Below are positions 12,709 to 26,000 of a stretch of 64,000 nt of DNA, piece after piece (the stretch's first letter is position 1; each line of letters begins with the position of its first letter). Under the pieces are notes generated by a model, which was not told where the DNA came from, searched no databases, and was given only the letters and a program-made list of their open reading frames with translations. The stretch is from assembly GCA_036877525.1 (NCBI GenBank), contig JAZGTH010000002.1, positions 8,106,501 to 8,170,500 on the forward strand, written 5' to 3'. The translations under genes were made by a program, and so were the position numbers. Origin of the DNA: Chromobotia macracanthus. Lineage: Eukaryota; Chordata; Actinopteri; Cypriniformes; Botiidae.

Positions 12709-13990
12709 TTAATTCTCAGATCCAGACTCATCCTCGTCCCCGGAGCCTCTGAAGCAGGCGGACTCGTAGTGCTTGTTCAGGTACGACTTTAGCGCAAAGG
12801 TTTTATTGCAACGTTTGCAGCGGTAGTGTTTGAATGCCGAATGCGTCTGCATGTGCGCTCGTAAGTTGGATCGGTCTGCGAAGGCTTTCCCACAGTGGGC
12901 GCAGGCAAACGGCTTTTCTCCTGTATGCGATCGCATGTGACCCTGGAGGAGCCATGGCCTACTGAAGGATTTGCTGCACACATGGCATTTGTGCTTCAGG
13001 TCATGGGTGAGAATATGCATGGCCAGTGCAGGCATGGACACGTAGACCTTGTCGCAGGTGGGACACTTACGCGCCATCTTGCTGTCAAGGCTGCGGTGTG
13101 TCTGCTTGTGTCGGCTCAGGTTTGAGGAGGTGGCATAGGTCTTTCCGCACTCATTGCAGGTGTGTCTAGGGCCTCCGTTGCTGACTCCGCCCACTTCTTT
13201 CTCTTCTGGGACACCTTTCCTTGCTTCCGCAGCCTCTCCCTTCCTTCTCGAGCGACCATCAGATATGAAGAATGCCTCCATGGTGTAACCCTCGTTGAGG
13301 GATTCACTCTCACTACTGAAGTATCCACGGGCTGTGAGGCCGGACTGGGGGCTGTCCGGATGCTCCAGGTCTGGCTGGCAATATTCCCCTCCACCACTGC
13401 TGACCGGCGAGTACAAAGGATCTGACAACCCAGAGCCCAGCTTCATGTCACCCTGCTTCCCCTCTGAGTATGCAGAAGAACTGATGTAATCCTGGATGTA
13501 GCCTGCACAAGACAGAACAGATTTTCCCATGAGCAAAGTAATTAACTTATTAACCTATCACTTGAACTAAGTGTTTGACTTTAAAAAGCAATTAAAGACA
13601 AAGAATTACAGACTACAGACACAATAACAGGATTACAGGTACATGTGAGAGTCTTTTAAGAAACCTATGACATCATGCTTCTTGTACATTAAATATAAAT
13701 GCCAGGAAGCTTTTCTGGCTTTTAAATCTGTATCTTCATCATGCATGTGCTATTGCAAACAATTCTTTTAAGTTTTGTACACTTCTAGATGATTTAAGCC
13801 ACTTGAATTTTCCACAACCAATTACATGAATGTGTGTGTGTGGTCTTGCTATTCACTATGTTATGGGGGGCAAATGTGCCAGAAAATACCAGTAAACATT
13901 TTTTGATCCCATGGGGAAACAAGCTTAAAAATATAATACAGAATTATCGTTTTCGAAAATCTGAAACAGCAGAAAGTTTCTAAAAACCCA

Positions 13991-14043
<53 letters not shown>

Positions 14044-17000
14044 TGAGAGCCAGAGGGTTTTAACACATGGGTAATGCCTAATTAAGCAGGTTAACTCTAG
14101 TGGAAGCGTCAGTGTCTTTCTTTCTCTTTTTCATGAGATGAAGAAGCCATTTTGTTTTTGATAGGATTAGCCTATAAAGACAGAGTTTTTTGTCTATTTG
14201 TCCATTATACACAATACAATATGTTGATATAGGAAGTAAATGAAGGTTAACATTCTAAACTGATTCAGACTGTTCAAAAGGGAGTTATTAGTTAAATGGG
14301 ACTTTACAAAATACTTCACTTTCATCAGATGAGAACTGAAGCTCTTCTCCAGATTTTAAAATCCTTAAATCGCTAAAATAGTCCAATAAAGTTAAACATT
14401 AAAGTGTATTAGAAATATAAAGATATATTCCATAAAACAGAATATCCCATTGCCTTTATCCACTGAAACAAATTAACTCCTTACTATCTTCTCTAAATGG
14501 ATTATTGAGCCTTATTGCAGTGAGGATCGAGCCTTAATGTATCAGGAGGGTCATTCAGTAGTCGCTAAAAGGATTTCTGGCAGCCGCAGGGCTCAGACAC
14601 ACATTTATCGGCATTTGAATTTTACCAACATAATGCTTCCAAGGTGCCATGTCTTCGAACAAAATGTTTTTAATTCAATATATGCACTAAAAGGGAACCC
14701 CAAAGGCATTTAAAACACAGTGCAGCGTCAGTTGTGGGCTAATTAACCAGTGAGACTAAAGAAAGGACAGACAGTGCGTACTATGTAGCACAGGGAGTAA
14801 TGCTGAATCTGCAAGATTATATATGCTAATATGTTATTATTGTTGACAACAATTGCCCATCAGTAACCGTTATTTCTGTCAAAATAACATACTGTATATG
14901 TTATTTCTGTCAAAATAACATACTGCTTATTGTTACCATAATAAAACAGTGATGACATGGTGTTGGCCAACACTAGCATAAAATAATACTTCATTCATTC
15001 ATTATTTTATAGCTTTTTAAAATAAATAATAACATTTTATTTAAAGGGGTCCTTTCAAAACAAACACACAAATAATAACATCAAATTAGCATTATTAAAA
15101 TGATTGTTGAATTGAAATTAATCAGAAATCATCATTTTAAAATGATTATCAAAATAATATATGAAATTCTAAATATCTTACGCTGACTGAAGAAGATCAA
15201 GTAATAGCTTTACAGTATTAATGATTTTACAGCAGTAACAATTATTGCTATTTTTCAATAGATAATAGTAACGCTTCACTTTTTTCCCTAATTTCCCTAA
15301 AACTGCTGAGAGAGGCATTTCTTCTTGACGGCTACATCCAGATTGTCTTTAAAATGTAAGCGCAGCTCGACTCTAGTCTAGTGAGATCAAATTAAAGCGG
15401 GTGTAACAAGTGTCAGTCGGTATTTTATATTAAACAAAAGCATAAAAGCAACGCGTTTATAATAACGTAAGAAAAACGCTGTCTTGGCAGGTAGCTCGCT
15501 ATGATATTGAGACGTAGTCTTTGTTTCTTGCCCTTCCTCAGCAGCCCATAAAAAGGCGATCGTGTGTCTCCAGGCAATAGAAACGCTCTTTAGCCTTTCT
15601 TGGCAGCCTATTGACTGATGGGACATGCGGAGTTGTGCGTCCTTTGTTTCGGAGGTCCTGACGCTTGACCTTCACGATGCAGCACAAACGTCAGTCTTTC
15701 ACAATAATGACAGAAGCCGATGACAATGTAAACCATCGGGAGAAAAGCACGTAAAAAAATGCATGTTTTAAAATAAGATTGTATTGCTTATTATTATCTA
15801 ATAAGTTAAAAAAATATCCCTTTAATTGCCTTCTAAAGGGAGATGTTAAAGGCTCCCTCATTTGTACGTCACGTTGGATGAAAACGTCTTTAATATGAAT
15901 AAATGTACGATATAAAATAAAAGATGCCATTTTAAAGGAGCAGCGCAGTTTTAAAAGTCATATCATCTTTCAGTGACCCAAAAACAGACAGACAACAAAT
16001 GCTTTGTTTTTGTAACAGGTGGGAAAATATCCCTCTTGTCTTAAAATGCAATAATGGGGCAGAGAGAGCCACACATCTGCTACCAAAAATCTGCCTGTGA
16101 GGATCCGAGAGCACACCGACTCCCTTTAGTCTTACTAGACTAGCTTAGTTTAGCTCAGCCTGTACTATCATGTCTGCCTAGGGATGTTGGGCTTACTCTG
16201 TATGTGATGCTATTTGTCCTGGTGTGTGTGTGTTATGTGTGTGTGCTTCCTGTACCGTGCTGCATCATGTGACAAAAGTCAGTGCTGCCTCAAGCATTTT
16301 CATCCTCTATTTTTACATATCTTTTCTTCAGTCTGTACAATACTGTACTGAAATGTCTCAGGGGATGTCAACGATGGCTGAAATTCTACCCCCTCACCAC
16401 TCCCCCAGCAGCACTTAGATTCTTTTGCCCGGAAGCCGGAGCGAGAAAAAGAGAAATAGTTAGATGAGGTTGAAAAGGAGGATGGGGGAGGAGAAAGAGA
16501 GGGTGAGTGTGTTGAAGCGATGCTCTGGGGATGGGGGGGTGAAACTCAAGGGCAGTATCAGCTAAGGACAAACACATCAGCTCTACAAAGCACCAGCATC
16601 TATGCGCTTTAGCTTGACTCTCAACACGCTAGCATTAGCATTAGCTGTTACCGAAACCGGAATCAACCTGCTGTCTGTGTGCTTTCATGTGGCTTTATTC
16701 AGATAAGCTGATCTCCCTGTGAGTCAAAAAAGATAAAAACAAACAAAAGTCTGGAGGGTACAATGGAGGAAAATAAAGACGGGGGGGCTGGGGGGTGAAA
16801 GGATGGAGGCGTTTAAGGATTAGTTTGGATCCTAAAGCCATAGCAGAATGGATCGCTTTATGTAACATCTGCTGGACTTCACACAATGTTCAAAACGCAC
16901 AGCATTGAATCCGAATTCTTCTGTCCTTCCAAAATGACTATTTTTGGAGGGTGTTTTTGATGGCTATGGATTGTAAGCTTCTAAAACCAGGGTTAAACAT

Positions 17001-17236
17001 AGCTACTGTATGTGTAGTTGCATAGAGACAATATCTGGGACAGACACAGGCGCTTAGACACCATACTCACCATTTTCACAGAGCCGGACGCCCAGGCTCA
17101 TCGTGGGATTGGAACGAGAGCGTGTAAAGGAGCCATCGAGCTGGTCATGAGGATGGTGATGATGATTAGACGCTGTCAGGGGAGACGAGGAGAAATCATC
17201 CAGTTTGATTTTCTTTACCAGAAACGAACGCGGCAT
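12709..17236 (-). CDS. scrt2: Scratch-family C2H2 zinc-finger repressor
   Basis: Nuclear transcriptional repressor of the Snail/Scratch superfamily, known to act in post-mitotic neural cells by binding CAGGTG-type E-boxes. Coding exons are 17071-17236 (donor AATG|GTGAGT) and 12709-13502 (acceptor TGCAG|GCTAC). The phases join to give 319 aa from a good ATG (ATC ATG C). The N-terminus [17 protein letters not shown] is a SNAG repressor-recruitment domain. Residues about 125-143 ([19 protein letters not shown]) are the Scratch-specific box, which separates it from Snail. Five fingers follow at about 171-191, 202-222, 228-248, 256-276 and 284-305; the last ends H-x4-C. The tail is acidic ([10 protein letters not shown]). 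Exon 1 has a short His run (residues 25-28). Placement between srxn1 and an slc52a3 remnant supports scrt2 over scrt1, whose human neighbours differ. Several antisense open frames overlapping the fingers are shadows. Confidence 0.93.
13994..14042. repeat. (TG)n(GA)n compound microsatellite
   Basis: About 17 TG units run directly into about 8 GA units inside scrt2 intron 1. Confidence 0.95.
14870..14925. repeat. Short tandem duplication
   Basis: A unit of about 26 bp beginning GTTATTTCTGTCAAAATAAC is present twice, separated by TATAT. Each copy contains a TTATTT...AAATAA near-palindrome. It lies in scrt2 intron 1. Confidence 0.8.
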
Positions 17237-17584
17237 GATTCACACACGGTCGCACACACGCAGACGCAGCAGAAATCCCTCACATGGGCCGCAGACGGAA
17301 AGCCAGCACAAAAAACAATTCCCTGGGAGAAAATCTTCAAGCTGTCCCAGATGAAAACTGTCTGCTCAGCTCCAGCAAGACAAATAGAAGGTCCACGTCC
17401 CAGAAACAACGGAAAAAGAGTGAATGTAGAGAAAAGAACTGAAGAGCGTGCACGAGGCAAAAGATGTCTGATGGTACAATGTTGTGTGTGCTCGCTACTG
17501 TACACACACACGCTTGCTTACGCTTAGGAAAAAAAGAAAAAAATTCACTTGTTCAGCACTGGATAGCTCCTAGCCTGCAGCGGA

Positions 17585-17672
17585 GGCGTTGGAAGAGACA
17601 GAGAAGAGAGAGAGAAAGACAGACAGAGAGGAAGAGAGAGACAGAGGCAGAGAGAGGAGAGACTGGGAGACT
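17585..17672. repeat. Purine-rich GA tract in scrt2 5' region
   Basis: The plus strand is almost pure A/G with GAGA and CAGA words, giving a polypyrimidine tract on the scrt2 coding strand 350-440 bases upstream of its ATG. It probably lies in the promoter or 5' UTR; no transcription start can be fixed from the sequence. Confidence 0.75.
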
Positions 17673-18315
17673 AGCTGAGATCAGCAGTCAGGCAGGTTTT
17701 ATAGAGGCAGGCGGTGGGGTGGAGATCAGGTGGTACATCGCAATGGAGCTGCTCAGCATTAATCCATCAAACATCCCTCGGGACACACATCACATTACTA
17801 CTGAACCGTCTGTGCCTTCACACACACAGACAGACAGATCCCATTCTGATACCCCCCCGTCCCTCTCTTGCTCCCCCTTTCTATGACAGAGAGAGAAAGA
17901 GAGAGAAAACATGAAATGTCACACAGACCTCAAACTGAGTTGATATAACAACCAGCGTGCATTCTGTCCTTCCGTTGCATCCTGTGTCTTGTGTCTCGTC
18001 TGTTTCACCAACAACCAGATCAAATACTGGCAAGATGTACTTGCTTCCTGTCTCTCTCCATCCCTCTCTAAATCAGCAATGTCAACTATAATTCATTCTC
18101 TTCCTGTGCATTTTAATGGCCTGCATATTCTTGAACAGCAGTGAATAACTAATGAATAACTAGAAACGTTTTGCAGTTTTACAGCAAATGTCTAGCATAC
18201 ACATCACATACAGACAGGCATGTTTCACTATATTAGTGAGGGCTACCATTGTTTTAATAGGCTAATGATATTTTATATTCCCTAACCTTAGCGCTACCCT
18301 TAAACCCATAACCCT

Positions 18316-18410
18316 GACAGCAAGGTCATGCCTTCGATTACCAGTGAACTGATAAATGAATGCACTGTAAGGCACTTTGCCTAAAAGCATCTGTCTAATG
18401 CATAAATGTG
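18316..18410 (+). mobile_element. tRNA-derived SINE fragment (3' part)
   Basis: Contains a worn B-box (GGTCATGCCTTCGATTACC) followed by the SINE body GCACTGTAAGGCACTTTGCC, then AAAAGCATCTGTCTAATGCA. This body is characteristic of cyprinid tRNA-SINEs. The tRNA head is truncated or too diverged to see. Confidence 0.7.
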
Positions 18411-18921
18411 AATATACACCTATAACCAACACAAACCCGGTACATTATTAAATTTAAAGTAAAACATGATTTGTCAATTTATGAGTCAGGATCACCTGTA
18501 ATGTCCAAACATTTTTCATGTTTTTGACACCTTTCACTGTATTTGTAAGGACATTTTCAAGCATAGCCAATCCTGTGCACACACACAAAATCAGTATCAA
18601 ATGCAGGATGTGTGTGTTTACTGAGAGAGGATGCAGGACACATTCACCTTCAATGGAGCTTCACAGGACAGGATGATATCGGCATCTGCCTGCATGCTGT
18701 AGCCTTTATGTTCTTTTTGTCTTTGTGCTCATGTGTAAAGCTAGAGGGAGTCTCTGAAACCAGCCCCCCATTCATTTAATGAAGTGTCTGAATGCATCAC
18801 ATGCCACTCTCTCTCTCTCTCTCTCGCTCGCTCTCTGAACACTTTTCTAAAATAATTATAATGCAGCACAAATGTTCTCCAATGACTTTTAAGATGTATT
18901 TACTATAATATAACTATAAAC

Positions 18922-18928
<7 letters not shown>

Positions 18929-19016
<88 letters not shown>
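18929..19016. repeat. (TA)44 microsatellite
   Basis: About 88 uninterrupted bases of alternating T and A. The true array length may be collapsed or misassembled. It produces a run of Tyr-Ile codons in one open frame, which is an artefact. Confidence 0.97.
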
Positions 19017-19017
<1 letters not shown>

Positions 19018-20673
19018 TAGTGACCAAAATCACTGAATTATCAACAAGTGAAATGTTACAGGTTGTGTGTAAAACCCCCAACACATACACACACATACAC
19101 ACACACACATAAAGAGAAAACATCCCAGTCTTTCATTTGAGCATCTGGTCAGGCCCCAGGACAGGCAGTTCCCAACCCAACCCCCACCACTAGTGCCTGT
19201 GGGCCAGATCAGATCTGCCTGCTGCGTGCTATGAAAGGCTTTGAATTTCATCCAGTGATTATTGTTTGGGGGGATTTATTTATTTTGTATCTCCATCTAT
19301 CTCATCTTCAAATGAAGCTACTTTTTCTGCTCTGCTCTCTCTCCCTCTCTCCCTCTTTCTCACTCTCTCTGGAATGCTTCCTGTTTCTCAGATTCCAAGT
19401 GTCTGATTCCCTCTGCCTTCTATGTGGTTTCATTTATCCAGAATGTTCTTCTTGCAGTGCTCAAAGGAGAAACACAAAACCCAAGTTGGGAGATGCTTTC
19501 CTCCTCTTTCCTTCTCATTACTCTCTCTCTCTTACACACACACACACATTCTCTCATTCTGTACCTCTCTTTCCTACAGTTTCTCATTGTTTTATGATTG
19601 TGTAAGTCATAAAACACCATGCTTCACTTTAATGCTTTTTAGTAATAAACTGGGATTTGATTTTGGACCTTTTCGGAACATTTTAGAATTATTTCTGCTC
19701 ATATTGGAGGTTGTAAGTTTTTGGTTGTCACTGTATTGTATCATAAATTTCCCTGGAGCACAGGACTGTCTAAAAGCAGCTTTATGTTCAGAACCTCTTT
19801 CTCCTCTTTCTTTGTTCCTACATCAGCTTGTGTGTCAGAGGTAACAAGAACATGAAGGTATTCTGAACTAAGACACTGACACATTTGTTTTTGCTTCTGC
19901 TTCCTCATTATCTCCAACTACTGTTTTAACCTTTAGTCTTTATCATTTGTTACTAAAAATAATTATGCTTTGTTATCATGTGTAGTTCTTTTATTATTAG
20001 TCTCAAAAGGTCATTTAGCCTCTAGATCTGTGTTCTGATCTCAGCCACTGTGTATAGCATAGAACTGGGGCCTCTGGGAGCATGAGGCATGACCACAGAT
20101 AATGGAATACAGACAGTGAATATTGTGGACATTTTGCTATATTATCATATGTGTCCGTCACCTCATAGTTACAGCTGTGTGTGTAAGTGCAGGACTCAGA
20201 GAGAGAGAAAAAAAGAGAGGAATGAGAGAGAGTACGTAAGGGCAGGACTCTGTTAGAATATTAGAGAAAGAAAGAATCCCACTCTTTCTCAAAGATTCCC
20301 TCTCTAAAACAAGCTCCAGAGATGCCATCTTGGGCCAGATGACAAATGGCTTCTGTCTACATCACTGAGGGAGAGAAGCATGCTGGGAGACTGCTCATTT
20401 CCACATAATTACCCTCCTCTCTCTCAAGATTCAAGATTCTTTCTAGCTTTTTATCACTATTTTCTTTATTGTTTGTCTGTAGTTTAGACAGTTTTCATTA
20501 TTTTATATAACACTGATTATAATTAGGCATTTATTTAAATGATAATGTTTATTATTTTCGCATTTTTTAAATCACTTAATTTATTAAAATGTATGTTTTT
20601 AATAAATAAAACACGTGGAAAAGTTGTCCAAAAGTTTTCCAACAAAAATGTTTTTACACAACACAAACTAAAA

Positions 20674-20790
20674 CAGTAGCTCAATTGCAAGTGCACAATG
20701 CTAGAAACACCAGGGTCATGGGTTTGATCCAAGAATGACGTAAAGTGTGATTTTGGATTAAAGCATCTGTCAAAAGCATAAATACAAACA
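20674..20790 (+). mobile_element. tRNA-derived SINE copy
   Basis: A-box-like TAGCTCAATTGCAAGTGC and B-box-like GGGTCATGGGTTTGATCC are followed by a shortened SINE tail (TTTTGGATTAAAGCATCTGT). It belongs to the same general family as the copies at 5395-5505 and 18316-18410, with independent internal deletions. Confidence 0.7.
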
Positions 20791-22962
20791 ACAGGGTTGG
20801 GGTTGTACTGTATTACCTCACTTAAATTACGAAAAGGGTAAAATTATATTCCATGCTTACAGATCTTGAAGAATTTATTAACTAAGTCCTGCCAGTCTAT
20901 GAATTTTGTAATGAATACAGTACGTCAATTACAGAATAAACTAACATGGCACAGTTGTTTTTGTAATGAGACCCATCAACCACTAGTGGAAATTGTGTAA
21001 TCACACATCCTGTTAAGAACCAAAATGAATCTGAATCAACTCTTGTCTCTGTTTAGTCTGAGATGTTGAATAATAGCATACATAATTGATGCTGTTAGTT
21101 CCGTCTCTTCAAAACGTCTTCAGAGAATGGAGGGCCCTTCAGCAATGCCTGCACTCAGCCAAATTACACTTAAGTACCTGCTCAATATTTTAACACGACT
21201 CTGGAGTCGGGTGGGCGCGGGGGGAGTTAAATGATGGGGTTTAGGATGCAGGTGCCTATATATATGACAGAGGCACCAGGCAGTAGCTCTTGATAACACT
21301 GCTAATGGGCCTCTTAGTTAAATACAATCTATTCAAATCCCAAATCCTGAATAGCACGTTTTAAATGCACTCTAGCACTTCATACTAGACAATCCATTTC
21401 ATCACATGGTTTTCTGCTTTGATAACTATACGTTGTTTTCTGTTATTTTTCCTCATGTCAACTTTGTCAGCTAATGAATTTTTAAAAAAAGTGGGCACAG
21501 ATTTTAGGATTGCTAATAATCAGAAGTATCTGCCTGCATGTGTCTGGAGTGTGTCAGTGGCTGGTCTGGGCTGTTTCTATAGGCTGCAAAGAGAACAGCC
21601 ATCTATAATTACACACCTACACCATAATCCAGACTGACTTTCCTCACTCCAGTCCCTGAGAATGAAGGAGGTTTTTTCACAGGACAGAATTTTTAGATTT
21701 GTAATGTGATAAATGACATTTAAAACTTAAAAAAGCTATAGTCGTGACAATGAATCTCTGCTCATAAAATGCCAATAACTGTCAAATTTGGTCCTCAGAA
21801 TTAGTGACAATATGATTCTACAGTGTCCTAAAAAATTATTTAGAGCGTTTTGGGTACTGCAGTCACATCTAAAAAGACTTCTATTGGAGTAGATAAAATA
21901 TCCAAATGTTATGTGCAAACAATAATGCTAGAGCTTTTCTTTAAAATATCTTTTAAATTAACTTTTAAAATATCAATTTCTCATCCATTTAATCAGTTTT
22001 AACCAGTTCTTCTAAAGTTCATACAGTTTCCCTAAAGTTATTAGCAACCAAAGGTGCAGTTTATGACATTTTTGATTCCACTATATATATCAACTGACAA
22101 AAAATATTAAAAGGAAAAAAGTAGTGCCACATAGAATGCTGAATACAAAATACACAGCAGAAACAATAAAATTCAACAAAATCATTCACAATCACAGCAA
22201 ACATGGACCGACAGTGTTTTAATTTTTGTTTTGACAACAAGCATAAATCAGAGTGGAGACCCGGTGGGCTGGTTCTGATCCTCTCAGTTTTGTTCTGGTG
22301 TTGATTTGCAGCTTGTCAATGAGCAAATTGACTTCAATCTTCTTGATTTTATTGAAGACTGACCCACTGAACCCAGTGATCCATACACCTGCTACTCCAA
22401 ACACACACACACACACATGCAGGACTAAATAGAGATTGGGCAGAGTGCAGGGAGGGTGAAAGATGGTGTAAGAGAGCAAACCAGAGTGGTGCTGTTATCT
22501 AGTAAATCGGTTTGAATTGAAGCATCCTGCAGAATGTGGGTGTGATGGGTATGTGTTGTGTTTGAGTGAGTGTGTGATGGGGGCAGGGTGGAAAATGGAT
22601 GGGATGGGGGGGGGGGTGCTCTTTGTTCCCAAATCCATCTGCTGGAACATAACAAAGGGTAGTATGAGAGGAGAGAGAGGGAGATGGGGGGTAAGGGGTT
22701 GAGAAACACTGCACAGATTGCCTGATGTTGAACGCTTGGTGTGTTTGAATGTGGGTGTGCTGGTGTGTGGCTGAAACAATTTAATCTAGTGGTAAAGTGA
22801 TGTGGTGTGTTTTCACCATTGTTAAACACATTTTTGCCTTCACTACAGCTTGGCTTTTTCAATATGTGGATGCGGTTAAGAAGGCCTGGGCTAGGTGCAA
22901 GCTCCAAAAAAAAATGGAGATGAAAACATATAGTGTATTAAATAGCGGCAAAAAGAAATCAA

Positions 22963-23042
22963 GGTAAAACATCTTGAAATTACTCATTTATTTAAATTAT
23001 TATACTAATATTAAATTAGTAATTGCCAAGATGTTTTTACCC
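22963..23042. repeat. 80 bp inverted repeat (small MITE or hairpin)
   Basis: The left arm begins GGTAAAACATCTTG and the right arm is its complement ending CAAGATGTTTTTACC. The arms continue to AATTACT for about 22 pairs with few mismatches around an AT-rich loop. The structure fits a short MITE. No target-site duplication is clear. Confidence 0.65.
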
Positions 23043-26000
23043 AGAACTAAACATGTTAACACTATATACTCCAAAGCCCTAGATGCTAATTTGCTTAGTT
23101 TCTTAATCTGCAACTAGTTGACTACAGCTCATTATTAAATGGTCCAGTAGTGTGAGAAATTAATTTTTTAGAATATAAATATTCCATGCAGTCTCTCAAT
23201 TATTAGACGTTAAAGCTGTGTGCCTAATTAGTTTTGGAAAATAGATTATACTATAGCATGTTAAACCACAGACCATGTCATGTTTTTAAAGGTATTTTTA
23301 AAAATCAACCTGTATGATGATCTTCAGAATCAGCAGCAGATCCTCTGATTAAGCCTTTTGCACTCATTAAAGAGAGGGCAAATTACATTGTATTTGAAGG
23401 ACACTTCCTGTTGAAGCTGTCTGTCTCTCAGTGCAGTAACACATTAGCTGCAGTGGAGGTTTTATGAATGTCATTTAATGGCCTGTAACAGGTGCTTTTT
23501 ATGCTTACGGAGACAGAGGCACGTTCAGAAAAATGAGGGGACACACACGCATCTCTCCACCCAACACTGACATGTGTGACTGAGGAGCTCATATAAACCA
23601 GATTATGACCCTGGAAACAACCACACGATTAATTACTGCACCACCCGAGAGCACATTAGAATGCTGTATGAGTCATATTTCCATGTGCATTAACAACAGT
23701 GCATTATTTCATTATCTATTCAATAAGCCTTTATTTCAATTTTGTCTGAAAGATAAAGTATTTAAAAGCTTTCAGATGTCTGCCCTATACAGTCATGTCA
23801 ACACCTCTCTGCCTACTGTGAACTCTCTCTGTTAAAACATTAAGGTCAGGCTCTGTGTATGCTTCATTATTATTTGTGATTTCTTTGTATGGGGCCCATT
23901 TAAGGTGCCTTAGGCAGTTATAATGCAGAAACCGTGTGTGAACAGCAGACCAATCGCTTTAGGATCAGGGCCATGGCCTAATTCCAGAATGAATAGCCCT
24001 GTCCAAGTATAATGCTACTCAAGACACACACATGTGCATAAAGATACACACCGTACACATTCACACCTGTTATAACTTTATTGAAGAAACAGTTAATATT
24101 CTGTTAAAAACACATTTAAACACTGACGGTTTGACTTAACTATTAGCTGGGTATTCAGAATAAAAATAGAACAGAATAAAATCATCATTTAATATAATGT
24201 AAAGGTGGAAACAGTGTCATTTTGTGGCCCAAAAATCTGTCAAACACTGAGGAAACATTTTAATTCAAATTCTTAAACATGACTCAGTCCACACTTACTC
24301 TAACTTGATCTGTAGCATAATCTAGTTTACATACTAAAGCATTCTAAACTTAACATCATAAGGACAAGACAGACAGATCACTCACATACACACACACACA
24401 GTCCAAGCTTATATTCCACTCAGTTTTCCTCTTTATCCACTTAAGGTCACTTTGTTTCTTTCTCTGAAATGAAAATGGAAATTTAGCCTCATAAATATGT
24501 ATGAACATGATTTCCTTCCAGCACTTAGAATAACAATATTTAGCATTTTTAATTATGTTTATTCAAAGTCTTTCTGTACAGTTCTCTTTTGAAGAGAGAG
24601 ATTTTTCTCAACAAAAGGTGAAATGTTGGTGATGTTTCGGCACAGGGTGACCTTGCAGATGACGACAGCTGTTGTCAAAACTGTCTGTGTTGCACAACAC
24701 CCCTGGACTTGTGCAACATGTGAATTGTGCAACCAGCACAGCAGAAAAACATGTGCGACTGTATAGTTTAAACTCGCTGAAAGACTCATAGTGAGCAAAA
24801 CCTGTGGGAGAGTTTGATGTGCTGTCAGCCTGTAGCTTCAGGTGAGGTGTTAAGGTGTTATGGCACGAGAAAAGCAAGGAGCAGTGAAGTAGAATAAACA
24901 ACAGCAGCCCAGAGAGAAAGAGAGAGGGAGAGAGAGATCAAGCTGAAAGGCAAACATTGGCCTGAATGTGAAATACTCTCTGTTGTCTGTGTCCTAAAAT
25001 GCATCTCACTATTTTCTTTCTTGCATGCTTTCTTTCTTCTTTCTTCTTACTGACCTTACAGTACAGAAAACACTGCCTGTTTGTTTGAGCATTACAACCA
25101 GCCCAACATAGCAACACTGGCTCAACCAGTGGAGTAAGTCTGGGGCAAATCTGTTTGACTGACCAATGGGAGATGGGACAATGTTTAGAAAACCTGTTTG
25201 TAAGCAGCCATAATTTTTGCAATTGCATTTGGTGGTGCAGAAATGAAACACTTTACCTGTAATAAAGGAAAACAATTTCTCGCATCTTTAGCCACATGCT
25301 CTGTGTCTCAGGGGTCACGGCAGCTTGTTGATTTTGTGCAAATTGCCATGACAGTGCAAGTTTAGGAATAAAAAGAGACAGAGCTGAACATTATAAAAGT
25401 CAATGACAGCAGAAATTACTCTGAAAGGGTGAGGAACTCTGAAGGTTACCATGGTGATGAGCTCATAGTGTTGGGCTGGCTCGGGTCCAAATGGTCTCTC
25501 TATCCTTTCATTATATAAAAGTGGCCAGTGTCCTCAGACATGAGTAAAAATCATAAATCAACAGTGATGAGATGGAAGAAGAGAAATACTGAGAACGAGT
25601 GGGGAAGAAGACAGAAGTATGGAGAGAGATGATGAAATGTTAGCAGAAATAAAGAGCTTAAGAAAGAGACAGAGAGGGAGAGACAGCAGGGATTAAAAGA
25701 GAAATGAGGGGTGGAGAAAGAGACAGAAAGTTCTGAGTTAATTTAGTTCTACACAGGTTAGCATGAACTTGAGGAGAGAAAACTTTAAATATATATAAAT
25801 ATGCATTTACAACTTAAAGAAAACTCTTTACAGGCCAAAATGGACCAAAATTATGACATTATAAATTATCATGTGCTAGACAGATTTTCGTCCGATCAAA
25901 TGCTTTACATAATAATATTGCCAATCCCAATAATAGCACTGGGAACTGACCTGGAAGTAGTAATTCACAGTTCATGGCTGGTTCAAAAGAACGTTGGCTT

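Larger units (their letters stand above)
13503..17070 (-). other. scrt2 intron 1
   Basis: The intron is bounded by GTGAGT and TTGTGCAG on the coding strand. It contains a (TG)n(GA)n microsatellite at 13994-14042, a short tandem duplication at 14870-14925, a Snail/Scratch-type E-box at 16014-16021 and a moderately CpG-containing stretch around 15360-15720. No further exon is recognised. Confidence 0.8.

Noticed and set aside
12895..13489. Several plus-strand open frames across the scrt2 exon
   Set aside because: They are antisense shadows of the zinc-finger coding sequence.
17018..17527. 169-codon open frame antisense to scrt2 exon 1
   Set aside because: It overlaps the SNAG exon in reverse, has no recognisable domain and continues into a GA-rich repeat; it is a shadow of scrt2 and low-complexity sequence.
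17551..17568. REST/RE1-like sequence (TTCAGCACTGGATAGC) upstream of scrt2
   Set aside because: The two half-sites are fused without the usual 2-base or 7-9-base gap and each has a mismatch.
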